Source: Pachypanchax playfairii (lineage: Eukaryota > Chordata > Actinopteri > Cyprinodontiformes > Aplocheilidae). Taken from it: a stretch of 64,000 nt of DNA. Below, piece by piece: positions 1 to 12,748 of the stretch. Every line of letters begins with the position of its first letter. Position 1 is the first letter of the stretch. The notes under the pieces were generated by a model. The model saw only the letters and a program-made list of their open reading frames with translations, was not told the origin of the DNA and ran no database searches. The stretch covers positions 1,967,139-2,031,138 of the forward strand of contig SSNP01000001.1 in the NCBI GenBank assembly GCA_006937955.1, in the 5' to 3' direction. The translations under genes were made by a program, and so were the position numbers.

Positions 1-63
1 TCCAGACTTTGGCAGGGCTCGTATTTGACAACAAGGTCGAATTCTTACATACTGTACCTTTAA
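1..63. mobile_element. Right end of a TTAA-bounded MITE (family F2), cut by the window edge
   Basis: The first 63 bases resemble the right end of the element at 14913-17464. Both contain a 'GGATTTGACgACa' / 'GTATTTGACaACa'-like stretch, then 'GGTCgAATTCTTA' / 'GGTCTAATTCTTA', and both end in TTTAA. The rest of this copy lies outside the window. It sits in intron 1 of kcnk3. Confidence 0.55.
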
Positions 64-371
64 ATATTCTCAGCTCTCCCTGATTCTGCTTTACACACTA
101 TTTCACATCAGCAATCAGCTGTTTTCACTCAGTAATCATTTTCCCTACAAATAGTTTTACTTACTACTTTATCAGAACCTCCTGTTTGATGTTATTACAT
201 CATGCCGCCTTGAGTTCCTGCCAATTTTGTTATTACTGTTCCAGTTTTTCTTTCGAAACCAGTTTTATCGAAAACAGTAGAATTAATTACACCTGATGAT
301 GGTAGATATCTGTTTTCACTCCCCAAATTTGAATTTTATTTTTATTATTATTTTTTTTGTCTGTTTATTTG

Positions 372-1229
372 CAGTGTTAATTTCGTTGACTAAAATATTT
401 CGTCATAATTTTAGTCACAAATATATTTTTGCGGACGAAAACGAAACGAAAACTAAAATAGACGGCCCTATTTGAGACGATTATTATGACTAAAATTATG
501 TTGATTTTCGTTGACAAATAAAAGACGACACAAAAATAGACAGCGACGAAATCCAATCAGAGGAAAGGAAAGATGCAGTCAAAAAGCTAACAGCTGGGGC
601 TAATGTGAAAAGAACCAATCAGAGCTCGGCTTATTGAGCGGTGAGCAGAGGCTTCCGTAGTTGTTTGAGATGCTCCCGCGGGAAGACGCCAGATGAAGTG
701 TGGAATGCCCCGTGTATCATATTTGTTACATAGTTTTGATCATTTCTAACATGGCTGCTCCCAGTAAATGATCCACTTGCCTTTTTTTTCAGGTTAAATC
801 ATCATTATTATATTGATGAATGCATTATTATTAACTCATTTTTTATATCACAATTAATCCTTAAAAACGGCCAATGTAATAAATGTGATACAAAAAAGCT
901 ATTATAAATAACATGATATAGCAAAAAACGTTTGTGAATTTTGTTCTAAGGCTTTGTCTCAGTTCCAAATAATCAGAATTTTCTGGCTATTTTTGAATAA
1001 GTTGGGTCTTACAGGGTTAAATTAATACTTTAGAAAATATACTTATTTTAGTCGACTAAATCTACAATTGATTTTAGTCGACTAAAACTGCCACATATTT
1101 TCGTCACCTAAAATTAGACTACAATTAAAACTAGTTTAGTGACTAAAATTGTGACTAAAATTGAAAAGAATTCTAGTCAAAAGACTATGACTAAAACTAA
1201 ATTAAAATTTCTTGCCAAAATTAACACTG
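372..1229. mobile_element. Non-autonomous hAT-like DNA transposon
   Basis: Both ends start with the same inverted sequence: CAGTGTTAATTT on the left and its complement AAATTAACACTG (with one mismatch) on the right. Subterminal DNA on both sides is rich in GACTAAAA/TTTTAGTC repeats. The flanks give a likely 8-bp target duplication with one difference, TTTATTTG before and TTTGTTTG after. An 8-bp duplication and a CAG...CTG terminus are typical of the hAT superfamily. About 858 bp with no transposase frame, so it is a deletion derivative. Element type is well supported; the exact family is not named. Confidence 0.75.
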
Positions 1230-3124
1230 TTTGTTTGTTTGTTTGTTTGTTTCAGAATCACTGAATCTTTTGGGATGTCTTTGTTGGCATTACTTGTATT
1301 TTATTGTTTTATTTTAAGCTTTATGTCAGGTTTGTCAGGTACATCTTTCACAGAGACATTAAGCTGTTTCTTTGTTTCCTGTCACTGACCTATTTAATTT
1401 TGTAAATTCTAATTCCTTAAGTAAAATTTGAAATAAGTACTTTTTTCCTTTTGAATACTTTTTTTTTTTGCAACTGCATATCGCGGCTAAGCGACATACA
1501 AATCGCAACCTAGTTGCATTAATATTTGAGTGAAATTACTTATTTTAAAATAACAACTAAAACTAATTAAATATGTCTAAGGAACATGAGATAATGGAAA
1601 AAAGCTCCCTTAAATCTCAAATAAACTAAGTACTTTAGATTAATGATTAAATTAAATATTTTTGTTTGAGCGTCACATTCCTGGGGTTTCCGTTTTGTTT
1701 TATTCTTAGTTTGTCTTTGGTTTTCTCTTGTGTTTTATGTCTTTTGGTTGCCAACAATTTTAGTTATTGTTAAAATTCAACTTGGCCTTTAGTTCTTGGT
1801 TTACATTTTCTGTTTAAGTTATTCTCTTAAGACTGTTTCTTTTGCTTAAAGTATTGTTTAGTTTTATTGAATTTTTATTCAGTTTTTATTTAAAATTTTA
1901 TTGTGATAGTTTTCCATTGTTTCCTCAATGTTTTCATTTTAAGATTTAGCACTTATTTTGTTATTGTTCTTATTTCTATTGTATATAATATTTTTATTTA
2001 GCCATATTTATTTTGTTCACTATCACTGCCTTGTCCTCAGGTTCTCCTGCTGATCACACACAGCTGCCTCTTATCTGTAATCACACACCTGCCTCTCATG
2101 TCTGCAATCAACCTCTACAGCATATCAAGCTTGCTGGTTCAATGTTCTCTTTCAGATGCTTGTGTTGTCCATGTCATGTCCCATGTCTGCATTTACACAT
2201 TAGATGGGCTCCTTCTGGGGTTTTACCTTCATTTGCATCCACCCCAGTCATAATTTCTTTGCAGAAATTATAGAACTCTGTTAACTGTTTGTGTTTCTGA
2301 CAGTGTGAACACAAATTTTAAATTAAGATTTTACTGGTGAACTAAAAACAGCAGTGCTGATTACGAAAAGTTTGTTGAATTCTGGGGATACAGATACAGA
2401 AACAGTACTCTGCATCTAGAAGCAAATGTCAGCAAAAAAAAATGACATTCACTTTTCTCTATAAAATTGGGGTGTATTTCTTACAGAAAGGGAGATTAAA
2501 AAACAAATAAAGTGAAGCAAAAGTTCACCATTCGGTGAACAGATTTAAGGTTTTTTTTTTTTTTTTTTCCACAAAGGTAAATCAGTTATCAAGGCTCTTG
2601 ATTTAGCTGAATAAAATAGGTTTAGCACCAGAGGCAGATGGATGGCTCAAACACACAGATCAGTGTTACAATAAAACCAGAGCTTCAAGAATTAAATCAA
2701 CTCTGGAGTAATTGCATTCAAACTACAACCTGTTCTTCTTTTCCATTATAGAGTTTCATCTCTCAGCCTCTTATAGCAACATGTCCACAAGTGAGGAAAA
2801 TATTTCAGCCAGGAAAGATTATACAAGTTACAAACAAAACAATATTTGTCCATAATTACATCACATTGAATAATATGGGGCTAAACAAATGGGATATTTT
2901 ACAGATTTGCTTTTTATGCTATTTTTATGCATTTTTTTTTTCTTATTTGAGCAGTATCACTGTTTAAAGTCCTGGAGCATGCTCAAAGCAAATGCTGACT
3001 CTTTTTTTTTAAATTGTCATAATTTGTAAAATTAAAGAACTGCTAGATTTTTTTGGTTTTGTTTTAGTTATACAAATGGCTCCTTGCAACTTACCCTTTG
3101 GTGTCCTGTTTGTTTGATCAGTAG

Positions 3125-3330
3125 AAATGTTGAGTCCTAATTAGGTGCAAATGCACTCATTAGCTGAAGCCACTCCGCAGAGACCGATGAATGCTAATGA
3201 ATTATTCAAGGCCTCTCTTCCATACGCGACATCAATACTTATGTCTTCCTGCCTCCACGCCACTGTGCATTCTCATCTTCAATTGCATTCTGCCACTGTG
3301 AAATGAAAAGCGTTTGAGTTTATCAGAGGG
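3125..3330. promoter_or_regulatory. Possible conserved regulatory block in kcnk3 intron 1
   Basis: A repeat-free stretch just upstream of the last exon, less AT-rich than the rest of the intron. It contains clustered homeodomain-type cores: CTAATTAGG near 3138, CATTAGC near 3158, and TAATGAATTA near 3194. Composition and motif density suggest a conserved non-coding element, but conservation cannot be judged from one sequence. Confidence 0.25.
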
Positions 3331-3471
3331 GCCACTCAGAATACAAATCATTTACATCTTTCATGTTCAGGTTTCTCTCCAGCCTTCACTTCTCAGACCA
3401 CTGTCATCTGTGGAGCCAATTTAATTAGTTCTGCCCCACTAACTCTGCTTCTTTCTCTCATTTTTCTTCAG

Positions 3472-4388
3472 GTTATGGCCATGCAGCCCCCAGCACAGAT
3501 GGAGGGAAAGTCTTCTGCATGCTTTACGCCCTCCTGGGCATCCCTCTCACCTTGGTCATGTTCCAGAGTGTGGGTGAGCGGATCAACACCTTTGTTAGGT
3601 ACCTGCTTCACCGCCTAAAGAAGTGCCTTGGCATGAGGCGTACTGAGGTCTCCATGGCCAACATGGTGACCATCGGTTTCATATCCTGCGTGAGCACACT
3701 ATGTGTGGGAGCAATAGCATTTTCCCACTTAGAAAAATGGAGCTTCCTTCATGCATACTACTACTGCTTCATTACACTCACCACCATTGGCTTTGGGGAC
3801 TATGTGGCTCTGCAAAAAGATCAAGCTCTGCAGACCAAACTGGAGTACGTGGCATTCAGCTTTATCTACATCCTGACAGGCCTGGCTGTGATTGGTGCCT
3901 TCCTCAACTTGGTGGTACTGCGATTCATGACAATGAACGCAGAGGATGAGAAGCGGGATGCTGAGCAGAGGGCTCTTCTTGCCCATAATGGACAGGCAGG
4001 AGGGCACATCAACTGTTCTGTAGACCCAGCCTCCCCTTCCTTCACACCTCCTGGTTGTGGTGGTGGGAGCTCTGTTGGAGGGAATGGAGGAGGAGCGGCG
4101 AGCCGAGGTCTGCGTAACGTTTATGCCGAGGTGCTCCATTTCCAGTCCATGTGCTCGTGTCTTTGGTATAAGAGCAGAGAGAAGCTGCAGTACTCCATAC
4201 CCATGATCATCCCACGTGACCTCTCCACCTCAGACACCTACATGGAGCAGGGAGAGGCTTTTTCCAACCCTCTCCACTCTAATGGCTGCGTGTGTAGCTT
4301 GCAGCACCACTCAGGCATCAGCTCTGTCTCCACTGGCTTGCACAGCATTAACACCTACAGAAGACTCAAACGCAGAAGCTCTATCTAA
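3472..4388 (+). CDS. kcnk3: KCNK3 (TASK-1) two-pore-domain K+ channel, last coding exon only
   Basis: The exon starts after a CAG acceptor and completes a split glycine codon, so the first residues are GYGHAAPST. GYG closes the first selectivity filter, and the following histidine is the known external pH sensor of TASK channels. Then come M2, M3, the second pore loop with TTIGFGDY (about residues 104-111 of the exon), and M4 ending in VLRFMT, the conserved M4/C-tail motif of TASK channels (about 149-154). The cytosolic tail has the KCNK3-specific stretch NVYAEVLHFQSMCSC and ends in KRRSSI. Human TASK-1 ends in RRSSV, a 14-3-3 binding motif for forward trafficking; here the last residue is Ile. 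The exon encodes 305 residues. The sequence is closer to KCNK3 than KCNK9, notably in the tail. It acts as a background K+ channel at the plasma membrane. I cannot tell kcnk3a from kcnk3b. Confidence 0.95.
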
Positions 4389-5199
4389 AAACCAGTACAT
4401 TTTTTTGCTGATCCACTTGTGTGTATCATAAAATGAAGCATATGGAGCAAAATTAGATGTGGACAACAATGGAACTCAGTTTTAGCACTAAAGAGATTCA
4501 GTACTGAAAAACCTTGCTTCTTTTTTGGAAATGAAGAGCCTGGTGGTGTGGACTGATATTCTACTGGCAGAAGCAAGACACAACTCATTTAGCATAAACA
4601 TTGTTCCTGAAACCTCAGAGAAATAATGCTCATGGTTGTCATGTGTCCTCTGATTCTGCTACACCTCTGCAATATCTTAATTCTGAACTCTGACTAAAAA
4701 AGACCTTCAAGTACGGCTACGAAAAGGGAAACCAACCATGTGAGACGTGTTTGTACAACTGATTAACAGGAACATTAAAACTAATTTTGGTTCTGAATTT
4801 TAGAAGTAGGGTTCTGTGTAAAGGTTATGAACAGTAAATAACCACTGAATTTATCGTACATTACCTTGGAAGCTAAAAGTGATGTAAAAGTTTTAATAAA
4901 AAGCAATTCATGCAAAAGCCATAACATTTTTAAGACTGAATTTGTTTTTAGATCAAGTATCACTGATCTTTACTGTGCTTTGAACTAGCTAGCTATGGCT
5001 AGCTTATCAATCTAGCCATAATTAAACTCCATTTCTCAAAACTGATGTAATTCAAAAAGCCAACAACAACAGGTAAAATATTAATTCTTTCTAACCTTTC
5101 CACAGCAACCCACTTCAAAAAATTGATTGAAAATATTTACATTTTAAAAACGCTAACCCGGTTTTTCCTAAAGGACAAGAACATTTCCACACAAAGACC

Positions 5200-5913
5200 C
5201 TGTCCCAATACCTGCACTGCACCCTACGGTCCTCCATGAAGTGCACTTACCAGAAGTGAACATAAGGGTTTCAAGTGCGTAGCGAACAAGTGCGCACATA
5301 TTAGCAGTATTGGAACAGCGAGGATTACATCACTGACATGTGCCACAGTGTTGTATCTCCAAAACAACCAAAATGGCGGTGCTGGTCGCTGTTTGCATTA
5401 TTTTTATGCTAAAAATGATTTTACAACTCCAACAAACATTTATTTTGAGTAGAATGAAGCGCAGGAACAGAAGGGGTGACAGAATAAGTGATAAAATTGT
5501 GTGTATATCATGTCAGAAAATACACGTCAGAACTGTTATTAATTAATTATATTTTTCATCAGATATGTGACACATCTTTCCAACAGAGAATCATTTAATT
5601 GTATTTACACATCTAGACAATAAAATAAAAATATTGATGGTCTGGATTCCATTCTTGAGAAAAAAACATATTTTAGTCTGAATGGTTCAGCCATTTCTCC
5701 ACCTTCTTCTTTACACGCTGCAATGCATTGTGGGGAATACCCTTCAATGAAGTCCATCCAGATGTGGGCTTCGGCAAATCAAGGGTGCAAAAGGGGCGGG
5801 GTCAAGGGCACGACTTCCCACTCTGGATAATCGGGACACCCTACGCACTCACGCCCCTCATCGAGAATGTGCAACTGAAGTGCACAAGGGTGCAAGTGCG
5901 GGTATTGGGACAG
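5200..5913. mobile_element. Non-autonomous DNA transposon with CTGTCCCAATAC termini
   Basis: The left end reads CTGTCCCAATACCTGCACT and the right end is its inverse (GCGGGTATTGGGACAG). Subterminal sequence is also inverted: TGCACTGCACCCT against AGGGTGCAAGTGC. GACC flanks both ends (5196-5199 and 5914-5917), a possible short target duplication. Length is 714 bp. An ATG in good context (AAAATGGCG, ATG at 5371) opens a short frame inside, probably the start of a gene of the autonomous parent. Superfamily not assigned. Confidence 0.7.
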
Positions 5914-6710
5914 GACCAAAGAGCATTTTTTGTGTTTTTCTGTTGGAGCCAAACTTTCTGATCTGTTTTACAGGTTTATCCGCTCATTAGGATTAAACAA
6001 ACTATTTAAATGATTCTAAGAATGATTTGGTTTGGATTCTGACATGTATAGGTGGACATATTGGACTTTTTAAGATGATCAGATCTGCAATCGTGTCTTT
6101 AAGACCTCCTTGCCATCCTGTTCAGATCTCACTACTAATCACTATGAAATGCTTTTTCATAGTTTCTTGTGCATTAATCTGTTTTATGTTCATTTTGCTC
6201 ATCATATGTTTTCTTGTAGCTCCACTATAATATGAAAGTTTAATCGGAGCATGTAGAAAAGCATATCGTATTCACAGCTGCACCTTAGAGAACTGTTGTA
6301 CGTGCTTTCAGACACTAGGACTCAGTGCTCTTTGTTTTTAATGAATCACATGATTTTGTTGTAAACCCTAAGTGAACCTCATTTGTGTTAAAGTCAGATG
6401 TGTTTGACTTGAAAACTGTGTTGTTGCTCCATGTCAGTAATGGCAGTTCACCTCACAAATAAACAGCCTCAGATTTTGCATGTCTTGCACTTAGGAGGGG
6501 GGGGGCGGGGGGTCTTTGCTCCAGCCCTGTCAAAAACACACTTGACTCAACCAACTGAGGTCTTTATGCAGTGTTCATTTAATTTTCTGTTGAATTTTAA
6601 ACTTTTGTCTTATTTAATTGTATTTTTGGAGTTTTATCTCCACAGTGAGTTTTATTGTGTTAAAAAGCCTGTTAGCATTGTTTAGCAGTTCTCATGACTA
6701 CACAGTGGAG

Positions 6711-6742
6711 GCGTGTGTGTGCGCGCGCGCGTACGTGTGTGT
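6711..6742. repeat. GT/GC dinucleotide microsatellite
   Basis: Alternating purine-pyrimidine run of GT, then GC, then GT units, the type of sequence prone to Z-DNA. Confidence 0.85.
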
Positions 6743-6956
6743 CTTCATACGTTTACTTGTGTTTTTTTTTTTTTTTTGTGTATAATAAAATATAATTTAA
6801 TGTAAATAACAATTTATACTGGGTGTTGGTATGAATTTATTTTAACCAGTGAAGTTTGTGGGGATGCTTTTTAAAGCTAAAGTTTCTTCTAAGGTGCCAA
6901 ACCCAACAGAACTCGATGTATTATCTTCACAATGAAATGAAAATGAAAGGAAAAGT

Positions 6957-7579
6957 TTAAATGACCAAAAAGCGCCACACAACAACAACATAAAAAACAT
7001 TATAAATAATTTCTACACAGTGTGCTTATATATAATAGCCTTGCGCTGCAAGATGGATTCTCGCGAGATTTTGAGTTTTCCAAACCCGCGAAAATCCGTC
7101 TTGTATTGCTCCAACTAAACCGTCTGATTCCAAGCCACTGGCGGTTTGGACCAATCATTTCATAGCATTGTACTTTGGGGTGGATGTTCAGGTATGATGC
7201 TAGCAGCAAGTGTCCATGCAAAGCAAAACAAACATGGCTGCGCTGGTGGATGTACGCATAAACGCAGCAGCTGAATCTTTTTTAGGAGAACTAGAGACGA
7301 TTTGTTGGTTGAAAAATGAGCAAAGTGAAGAACTTTGTGTTTTTCTTAGTGGCAACGATGTGTGTGTCTTTTTCCTGACTGGATTTGGCAAGAGCTTGAT
7401 TTACTGTGATTGCCTAAAGATAAATCATGGTAGGTGGACGCTTGCTAACGCATCCTCCAATCAGCTTAAATTATAACCGATGGCCCTCCCTTTTTCAGAC
7501 GCTTTGGGAGTAGTTTCAGATCTGTGTATCCCCGACTCGACGAAGGGCCACACAGATCTGGCTTTTGACAGTCATTTAA
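6957..7579. mobile_element. TTAA-bounded short element carrying a helicase gene start (family F5)
   Basis: The left edge reads TTTAAATGACC, followed by AAAAAGCGCC. The right edge is the inverse, GGCTTTTGACAGTCATTTAAA. The match is about 10 bp plus looser similarity, so the boundaries are a proposal. A hairpin, AGATCTGTGT ... ACACAGATCT, lies at about 7518-7558. The element holds the helicase fragment at 7234-7476. Confidence 0.45.
7234..7476 (+). pseudogene. N-terminal fragment of a RecQ-like DNA helicase inside a mobile element
   Basis: The frame starts at ATG in AACATGGCTG and encodes 80 residues. After about 25 residues it has a Q-motif-like segment (LKNEQSEEL), then FLSGNDVCVF, and then FLTGFGKSLIY, a good match to helicase motif I (Walker A; RecQ-type LPTGxGKSL). 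The canonical proline before TGFGKS is replaced. After the codon for H a GTAGGT donor-like site (7430-7435) follows, so the true first exon may end there and the frame beyond it would be intron. No later helicase motifs follow in the window. Family assignment rests on motif I and Q-motif spacing. I infer it is the first exon of the autonomous parent of this element, not a host gene. Confidence 0.5.
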
Positions 7580-10500
7580 AGGATTTAAATATTTCATAGG
7601 TTGAACAATATATTTCTGGAAACTCCTTCCCTTTCTCCAAACCTCCTGAAACCAAACTTTTCCATCTTATCTGGGGTTTTATTGAAGCTCCAAAAAGTTT
7701 TTTATTTACATAAATGTATAACACTGATGCATTCAATTGTCTAGTTTATTTATTGTAGAATGTGAACCCGAACACTACTTATGAGCACTTCTTTAGACCA
7801 GTACTATCAGGATATGTAGAAGATATGAAAAAGACATGGATCAATGAGTTTTGGAACATAAATCCCATCTGACAAGTTGCAGTTCTTCATGCTCTGATGA
7901 CCAAACTAGGTAGAAAAAATCCATTTGAAATGATGCTTCTGCTCGTGATGTTTGACAACTGAAAGGATTAATAACTCCTTGTTTTCTTAAACAAATGTTC
8001 CTTATAGATCAGAAACAATAAAGGTTCTTCAAAGTTCCTGATGTGGAAAAGTGACTCCAGGTCAAATCAGTTCTCACTGAGCCTTTTTCAGTTCAGTTCA
8101 GTTCAGTTCAGGACTGGACAATAGGTGGTTGATTTAAAGTCCTCTGTGCTACAAAGTGCTTTACATCACACTCAAAAAGCCATTTCTACGAGCAATAAAT
8201 CATCTGGGAAGAGTGATAATTACTTTATTTGTTAGAGTGAAAAATACTTGCGATGGAGAGGAAAAAAGACTACAAGGAGGTGGTAGAAGAAACAAATTAC
8301 TTTTATCAAACTATTCTAACAAATTCAAGGTATTTGTCTTTAAATGAGTCAAATCTTGGAAATAGAGGGAAAGAAAAAGTGTAAATAAAGCATTTAATAC
8401 TTTTCATTTGCTCCTTACTTCTCCTCATGTGTTACATTTCACTCCATTGTGTCCAAAGATTGGCAACTTGTTGAATGAATAGTTACAATGCCTCAGAATA
8501 ATCTCTGGATGAGTCCTTTTTCGTGTTAGCAGAGCGTATACACAGAGAGAGACTGAAGATGATTGTTTTTTTGGAGGATAATTTCTAATCTCTCCACATC
8601 CTCTGACTGTCCTGCTCTCAGTTTTTCTCACATCGCTCTGTCTCATTTTTCACAGGAAGCTGAAAATTCAGGTCCTTTATCTCAGGAGTGAAGAATCCCA
8701 TTAATGTCCTGTTCCACTCAGGACTGTTAATCACATGGAGAGGAAATGTCTCTTCATGTCCTGAGTACCATCTGTTCTGGAATAAAAAAGCGGCAGAAAC
8801 GCAGAGTATTATTAACCGACGTGTCAAAACAGCTGATCAGTGTTTTGCTTGTCACTAAATGTGCCATTTATCAAGGCTGACAGCTGAAAAACTCTTAAAT
8901 ATCACATTGATGTCAATAAATCTATTTGTATCTCGTATTTTATTTGAAATAAATATGAAAGCTAAATAGAGATTGTTTAAATTTAAATATTGAGAAAAGA
9001 GGTAGAATAAAAGCGTTACAGCAAAGCTCAAACAACTTCCTTTTTTCTGACACATTTTGCTGGATGTTATTAAATAATATTTTAATCATTTCATGAGCTT
9101 TGAGCTTCGTGATCCCGTGACTGCTTCATGAAGCGATTTGCCAGTTTTCTGGAGCTGTTAAAAAAAAAACAAGAAAACACATTTATTTGTTTGCAATGGG
9201 AAAATGGGATACTGATCATAAATCCTGGAAATCATTTCTTCGAACCAACTAGATTTTTTTTTTCACTGTTTAACAACGTTTGGGATCTCGCTGCAGGGGC
9301 ATTCTTCTTTGCTTTTTAAGTCAGAAGATGTTAGTGAGCTGCTTTAACATGTCCAATGTTGTTTTTGTGCTTAAATTTTTAGATAGAGGTCATGCCAACA
9401 CAGCTGACGTGAGCACATTATAACATTTCTAAGAAAATATTTGGCTTGCTTTGAAAAAGCTTGCCGTGACAACTCATGAAAAAAGTGATGACTTTATTAA
9501 ACAAGAGTCTTTCTAGCTTTTTATTTTTAACAATAAATTCATTTTCCTTTCTTATTAAAGTTAATTCTCTTCTTCTGGTTCTTCTTATACTTTAACATTA
9601 AAAATTTAAACACTAAAACCTTTTATTGGTGAGATAAAACAACCTTTTTTACAGACAGCAAAGCTACCAAATGTGCAATTTCGTGGTCCCTTTACATACA
9701 TTACTGTTTGGAATTTACTCTATCTTTAAAAGAAACACATATTTACCTCCTGCCTTGTTTTCTTCAGCTGCATTAAATTTCTGCATGTCTCTTGGCTGTT
9801 TCAGCTTTTATTTTCATTAACTGTAGCATTTCAGTTACCTGGTGTTATTACTAACATGATCGCTATAAGAGATTAATATAACTAGGTGCTTTATTAAGAC
9901 TTGACACTTATAACTTTAACTTCTGCAGGGTTTTCCGTGTCAGGAGCTTCAAACGGGCGTCATAAGTGACAAATGAGCTGTTTTTAAGTCAATACACTCC
10001 TTTTTTTTTTAGTCATTTAATTTTTGAGGTTAAGATCAAACTGTCATGTTTGTATGACTCAAACTTTATTCTGTTTTTATGGAAGCAAATTCTCTCATTT
10101 ATTGACTTAATAAAGGCAACAATTAGCACTGAATGGCAGTATTTTTTTGATGCCCAGCATTTTTTTTTTCTATCAGCAGATACATTTACAGGAGATTTTT
10201 CTACTGGAGTCCAAACAGATTTGTTCTATTTCACCTTCAGTTTACATGGTTACTGGTTTGAAGCAGTCGGCATCCACGTCCAAGATCAGCTGTAATCTGA
10301 GTATCTTAATTGATGTTAAAAGAAAATGACATCCAGCAACAGGGATGCTGACCAGAGTCTCATCTTATGTGAAGGTCTGACATTAGTGGTGTTACATAAC
10401 TGTGACCTCCGGCTCCGCTGCCTGCTGAGACTGATACAGTCATCCGTAACCCCCCCACAACCATCCCAACCATCCCTTCTTCTATGAAATCATTCTGCTT

Positions 10501-12748
10501 GCGTGAATTCAGACATGAGCCCAGATTTGTGGCTGAACATGATGTTTTGTCTTGCTGGGATGTTTCTCTTTTTTTGGCCGATGGTCCTCAGCTGAGGTGA
10601 GAATAATAGAGGCAGACTGAGCAGTACGGTGCATTATTCCCTGACTCAACCACATTATAGTGGTGCTCGAATTTGTGGGGATTTGGGGAAATGTATTCAG
10701 GTGTATCCTGCCAGTATTTAATAATACAAGACCTAACTGTGAACACATAATTATAAAGTTATGCTGTGTTTGAGAAGTTAAGACATTATGTCCCTATCTG
10801 TTGTTTAGTTTACTTTACAATAAACAAATGGGGTCAAAATATTAATTGTTTTCCCTATTTGTCATCTAAAGTGAATAAAAAAAGCAACAAAATAAACTAA
10901 ACACTGGAATAGAACAACATGGTTATGATTATTTTTGCATTCAGGGTCCCTGCAGAAGAAAATATGTTGTATTAGATTTAACTATCAAGCTTTCAGTGAA
11001 ATTTCTGTCCTTATCTTGGCCAATTATTGGTCTCATTGGTACAAAAAAAAAAAGCCGAGTCACATTTAGGATACGTAAAGGTCCATGTGAGACTTGAGGT
11101 GATCGAGGTGTCTGGTTCTGAATAATCAGTTGGTCTGTGAGAACTTTGAAGTCACGTGATTAATGAGAAGGCTTGCCAGGTTGATTTGATAGAGCGTCCC
11201 TGTAGAGGACAATTAAAAGAGAGATCTGCAGATATAAACATAAAAAGAGAGAGTTACAAAGCACAGATTTAAGAGACTGTGTTGCACAAATTACTCTGAG
11301 AAACAAAGAATCTATTCTCCCTTAAGCTAATCTTGCATGAACTTCTTTCTGGACTGATGCACAAAATTTTAGTCTGCTTTGTTTTTTACATCCCTCCTTT
11401 TTTTTAAATCAGTAATGTATTTTCACTGATCATATTACTAATTGTTGAGTCTTTGCATTTATTTGATTTATACAACTAAATATCTAATTGCAATTTACTC
11501 TTGTTACGATGCCTTGAGTTCAGTGTTCGAAAACAACACCAGATTTTATATCAGTATGGAGCTTCAGGAAGTCTCTGTCAAAGCAGTTCTGAGGTTTTAA
11601 GACTGATGTTATGTGACAGTAGGGGAGTGGGTTGGTGGGTGGGAGTGGGGGTTCATTGTTTTACTTTCATTTTCTATTGTTTCATATCATTTCTGCATTT
11701 GATTGCAACAATTTCCACATTTGTTTTTAATTTAAAACAAGATGCATGGAGGAAAACAAGCAATGTGCTGGTTGCAAACTGTAAAATATGCAAATGTATT
11801 CTGCAAAAACAGCCAAATCTGACAACCATTGTCAACTTGAGGAACATATAGGACAGAGAAGCTGCACACAAGCTGCTTTAAGCTCTGCTCTGCTTCACAT
11901 GTCAAAGCTGCAATATCAGGATGTATATAGTCTGTATCTGTCCTCTAATTTAAAGAGTATGTCTGCTAATTTACTATTACTCCACAATGAGGATGCATTT
12001 TAAATAAAAACCCTTTTTCTGTGAAAGAAATGCTGAGAGCCTTTGAAATGTTTCAGATTTCAGCTTGGATTATTGTCAAATTTTGCAGTAGTGTCCCAGT
12101 GTCACTTGTGATTAGGTGTCCTCCAAGAAGATGTGCAGGAAAATTTGCCAGGCGCCTTTTGTATCCTGCACATCCTGGATTGTTGAGAAGCTCCTTTGTG
12201 GTTAGATAATCAGCCCAGATATAAGCTGACGTGTCTGTAAAATCAGACACAGGTTGTTTAAGATCAGAACATTATTACTTGACAGAGACTGATCTACTAA
12301 CGTTCATCCTGCAGCTGCACAGAATCAAAACGCTGATCTTATTTTGACATAATTGAGGAGAAAATTGCTCCTTGATCAGATTTGAAAAAAATTAAATGTC
12401 AAATCTTAAATGGTGCCTTGTTAAAATACATTTAATCTGCAAATTAAAAAATGACAAAGTGAGCTGGAATGTTCCTAATGAAAGGTTTTGTTTCTGAACA
12501 ATTTGGTTTTTTATCCTTTTTGATAAATTTCAGGACATTAATGAGCAAGAAATGAGATAAATGTCAGCACATCATAAAAGGTGGTTTAAAAGCAAAAAGA
12601 TCTAACTTATTGGGAAAAATTGAGCAAAATTCCTTTATTTTTTTATAACTAAAATAAATGTCAATACTTTGGTTTTGGAGTTCCAAAAATGACATTTTGA
12701 GGACATTTATTTAACCTGGCCGTCTGCCCCATCGTTCCCCTTAATATC
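7580..12748. other. Intergenic DNA, no recognised gene
   Basis: About 5.2 kb between the helicase-bearing element and the next MITE. Only short chance frames occur in both directions. I see no transposon ends, tRNA or protein similarity that I can name. A pentanucleotide repeat sits at 8088-8111. Confidence 0.5.
8088..8111. repeat. Pentanucleotide repeat (TTCAG)n
   Basis: About five tandem copies of CAGTT/TTCAG. Confidence 0.85.

Larger units (their letters stand above)
64..3471 (+). other. Part of intron 1 of kcnk3
   Basis: AT-rich DNA ending in a polypyrimidine tract and CAG acceptor directly before the KCNK3 exon at 3472. I see no exon here: the first coding exon of KCNK3, which encodes M1 and most of the first pore loop, must lie upstream of the window. 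The intron holds an hAT-like element (372-1229). Apart from that and homopolymer runs near 2551-2570, I see nothing recognisable before the possible regulatory block at 3125-3330. Confidence 0.7.
4389..6956 (+). other. kcnk3 3'UTR and downstream DNA
   Basis: No coding gene. Candidate polyadenylation signals AATAAA lie at 4895-4900 and 6458-6463, and a further AATAAA-rich stretch is near 6781-6790. Where the UTR ends is not clear. A MITE lies at 5200-5913 and a GT/GC tract at 6711-6742. A G-rich run near 6495-6512 could form a quadruplex. Confidence 0.5.

Noticed and set aside
2013..2273. 86-codon plus-strand frame
   Set aside because: Starts at TTG, not ATG, within kcnk3 intron 1. No similarity, no splice support.
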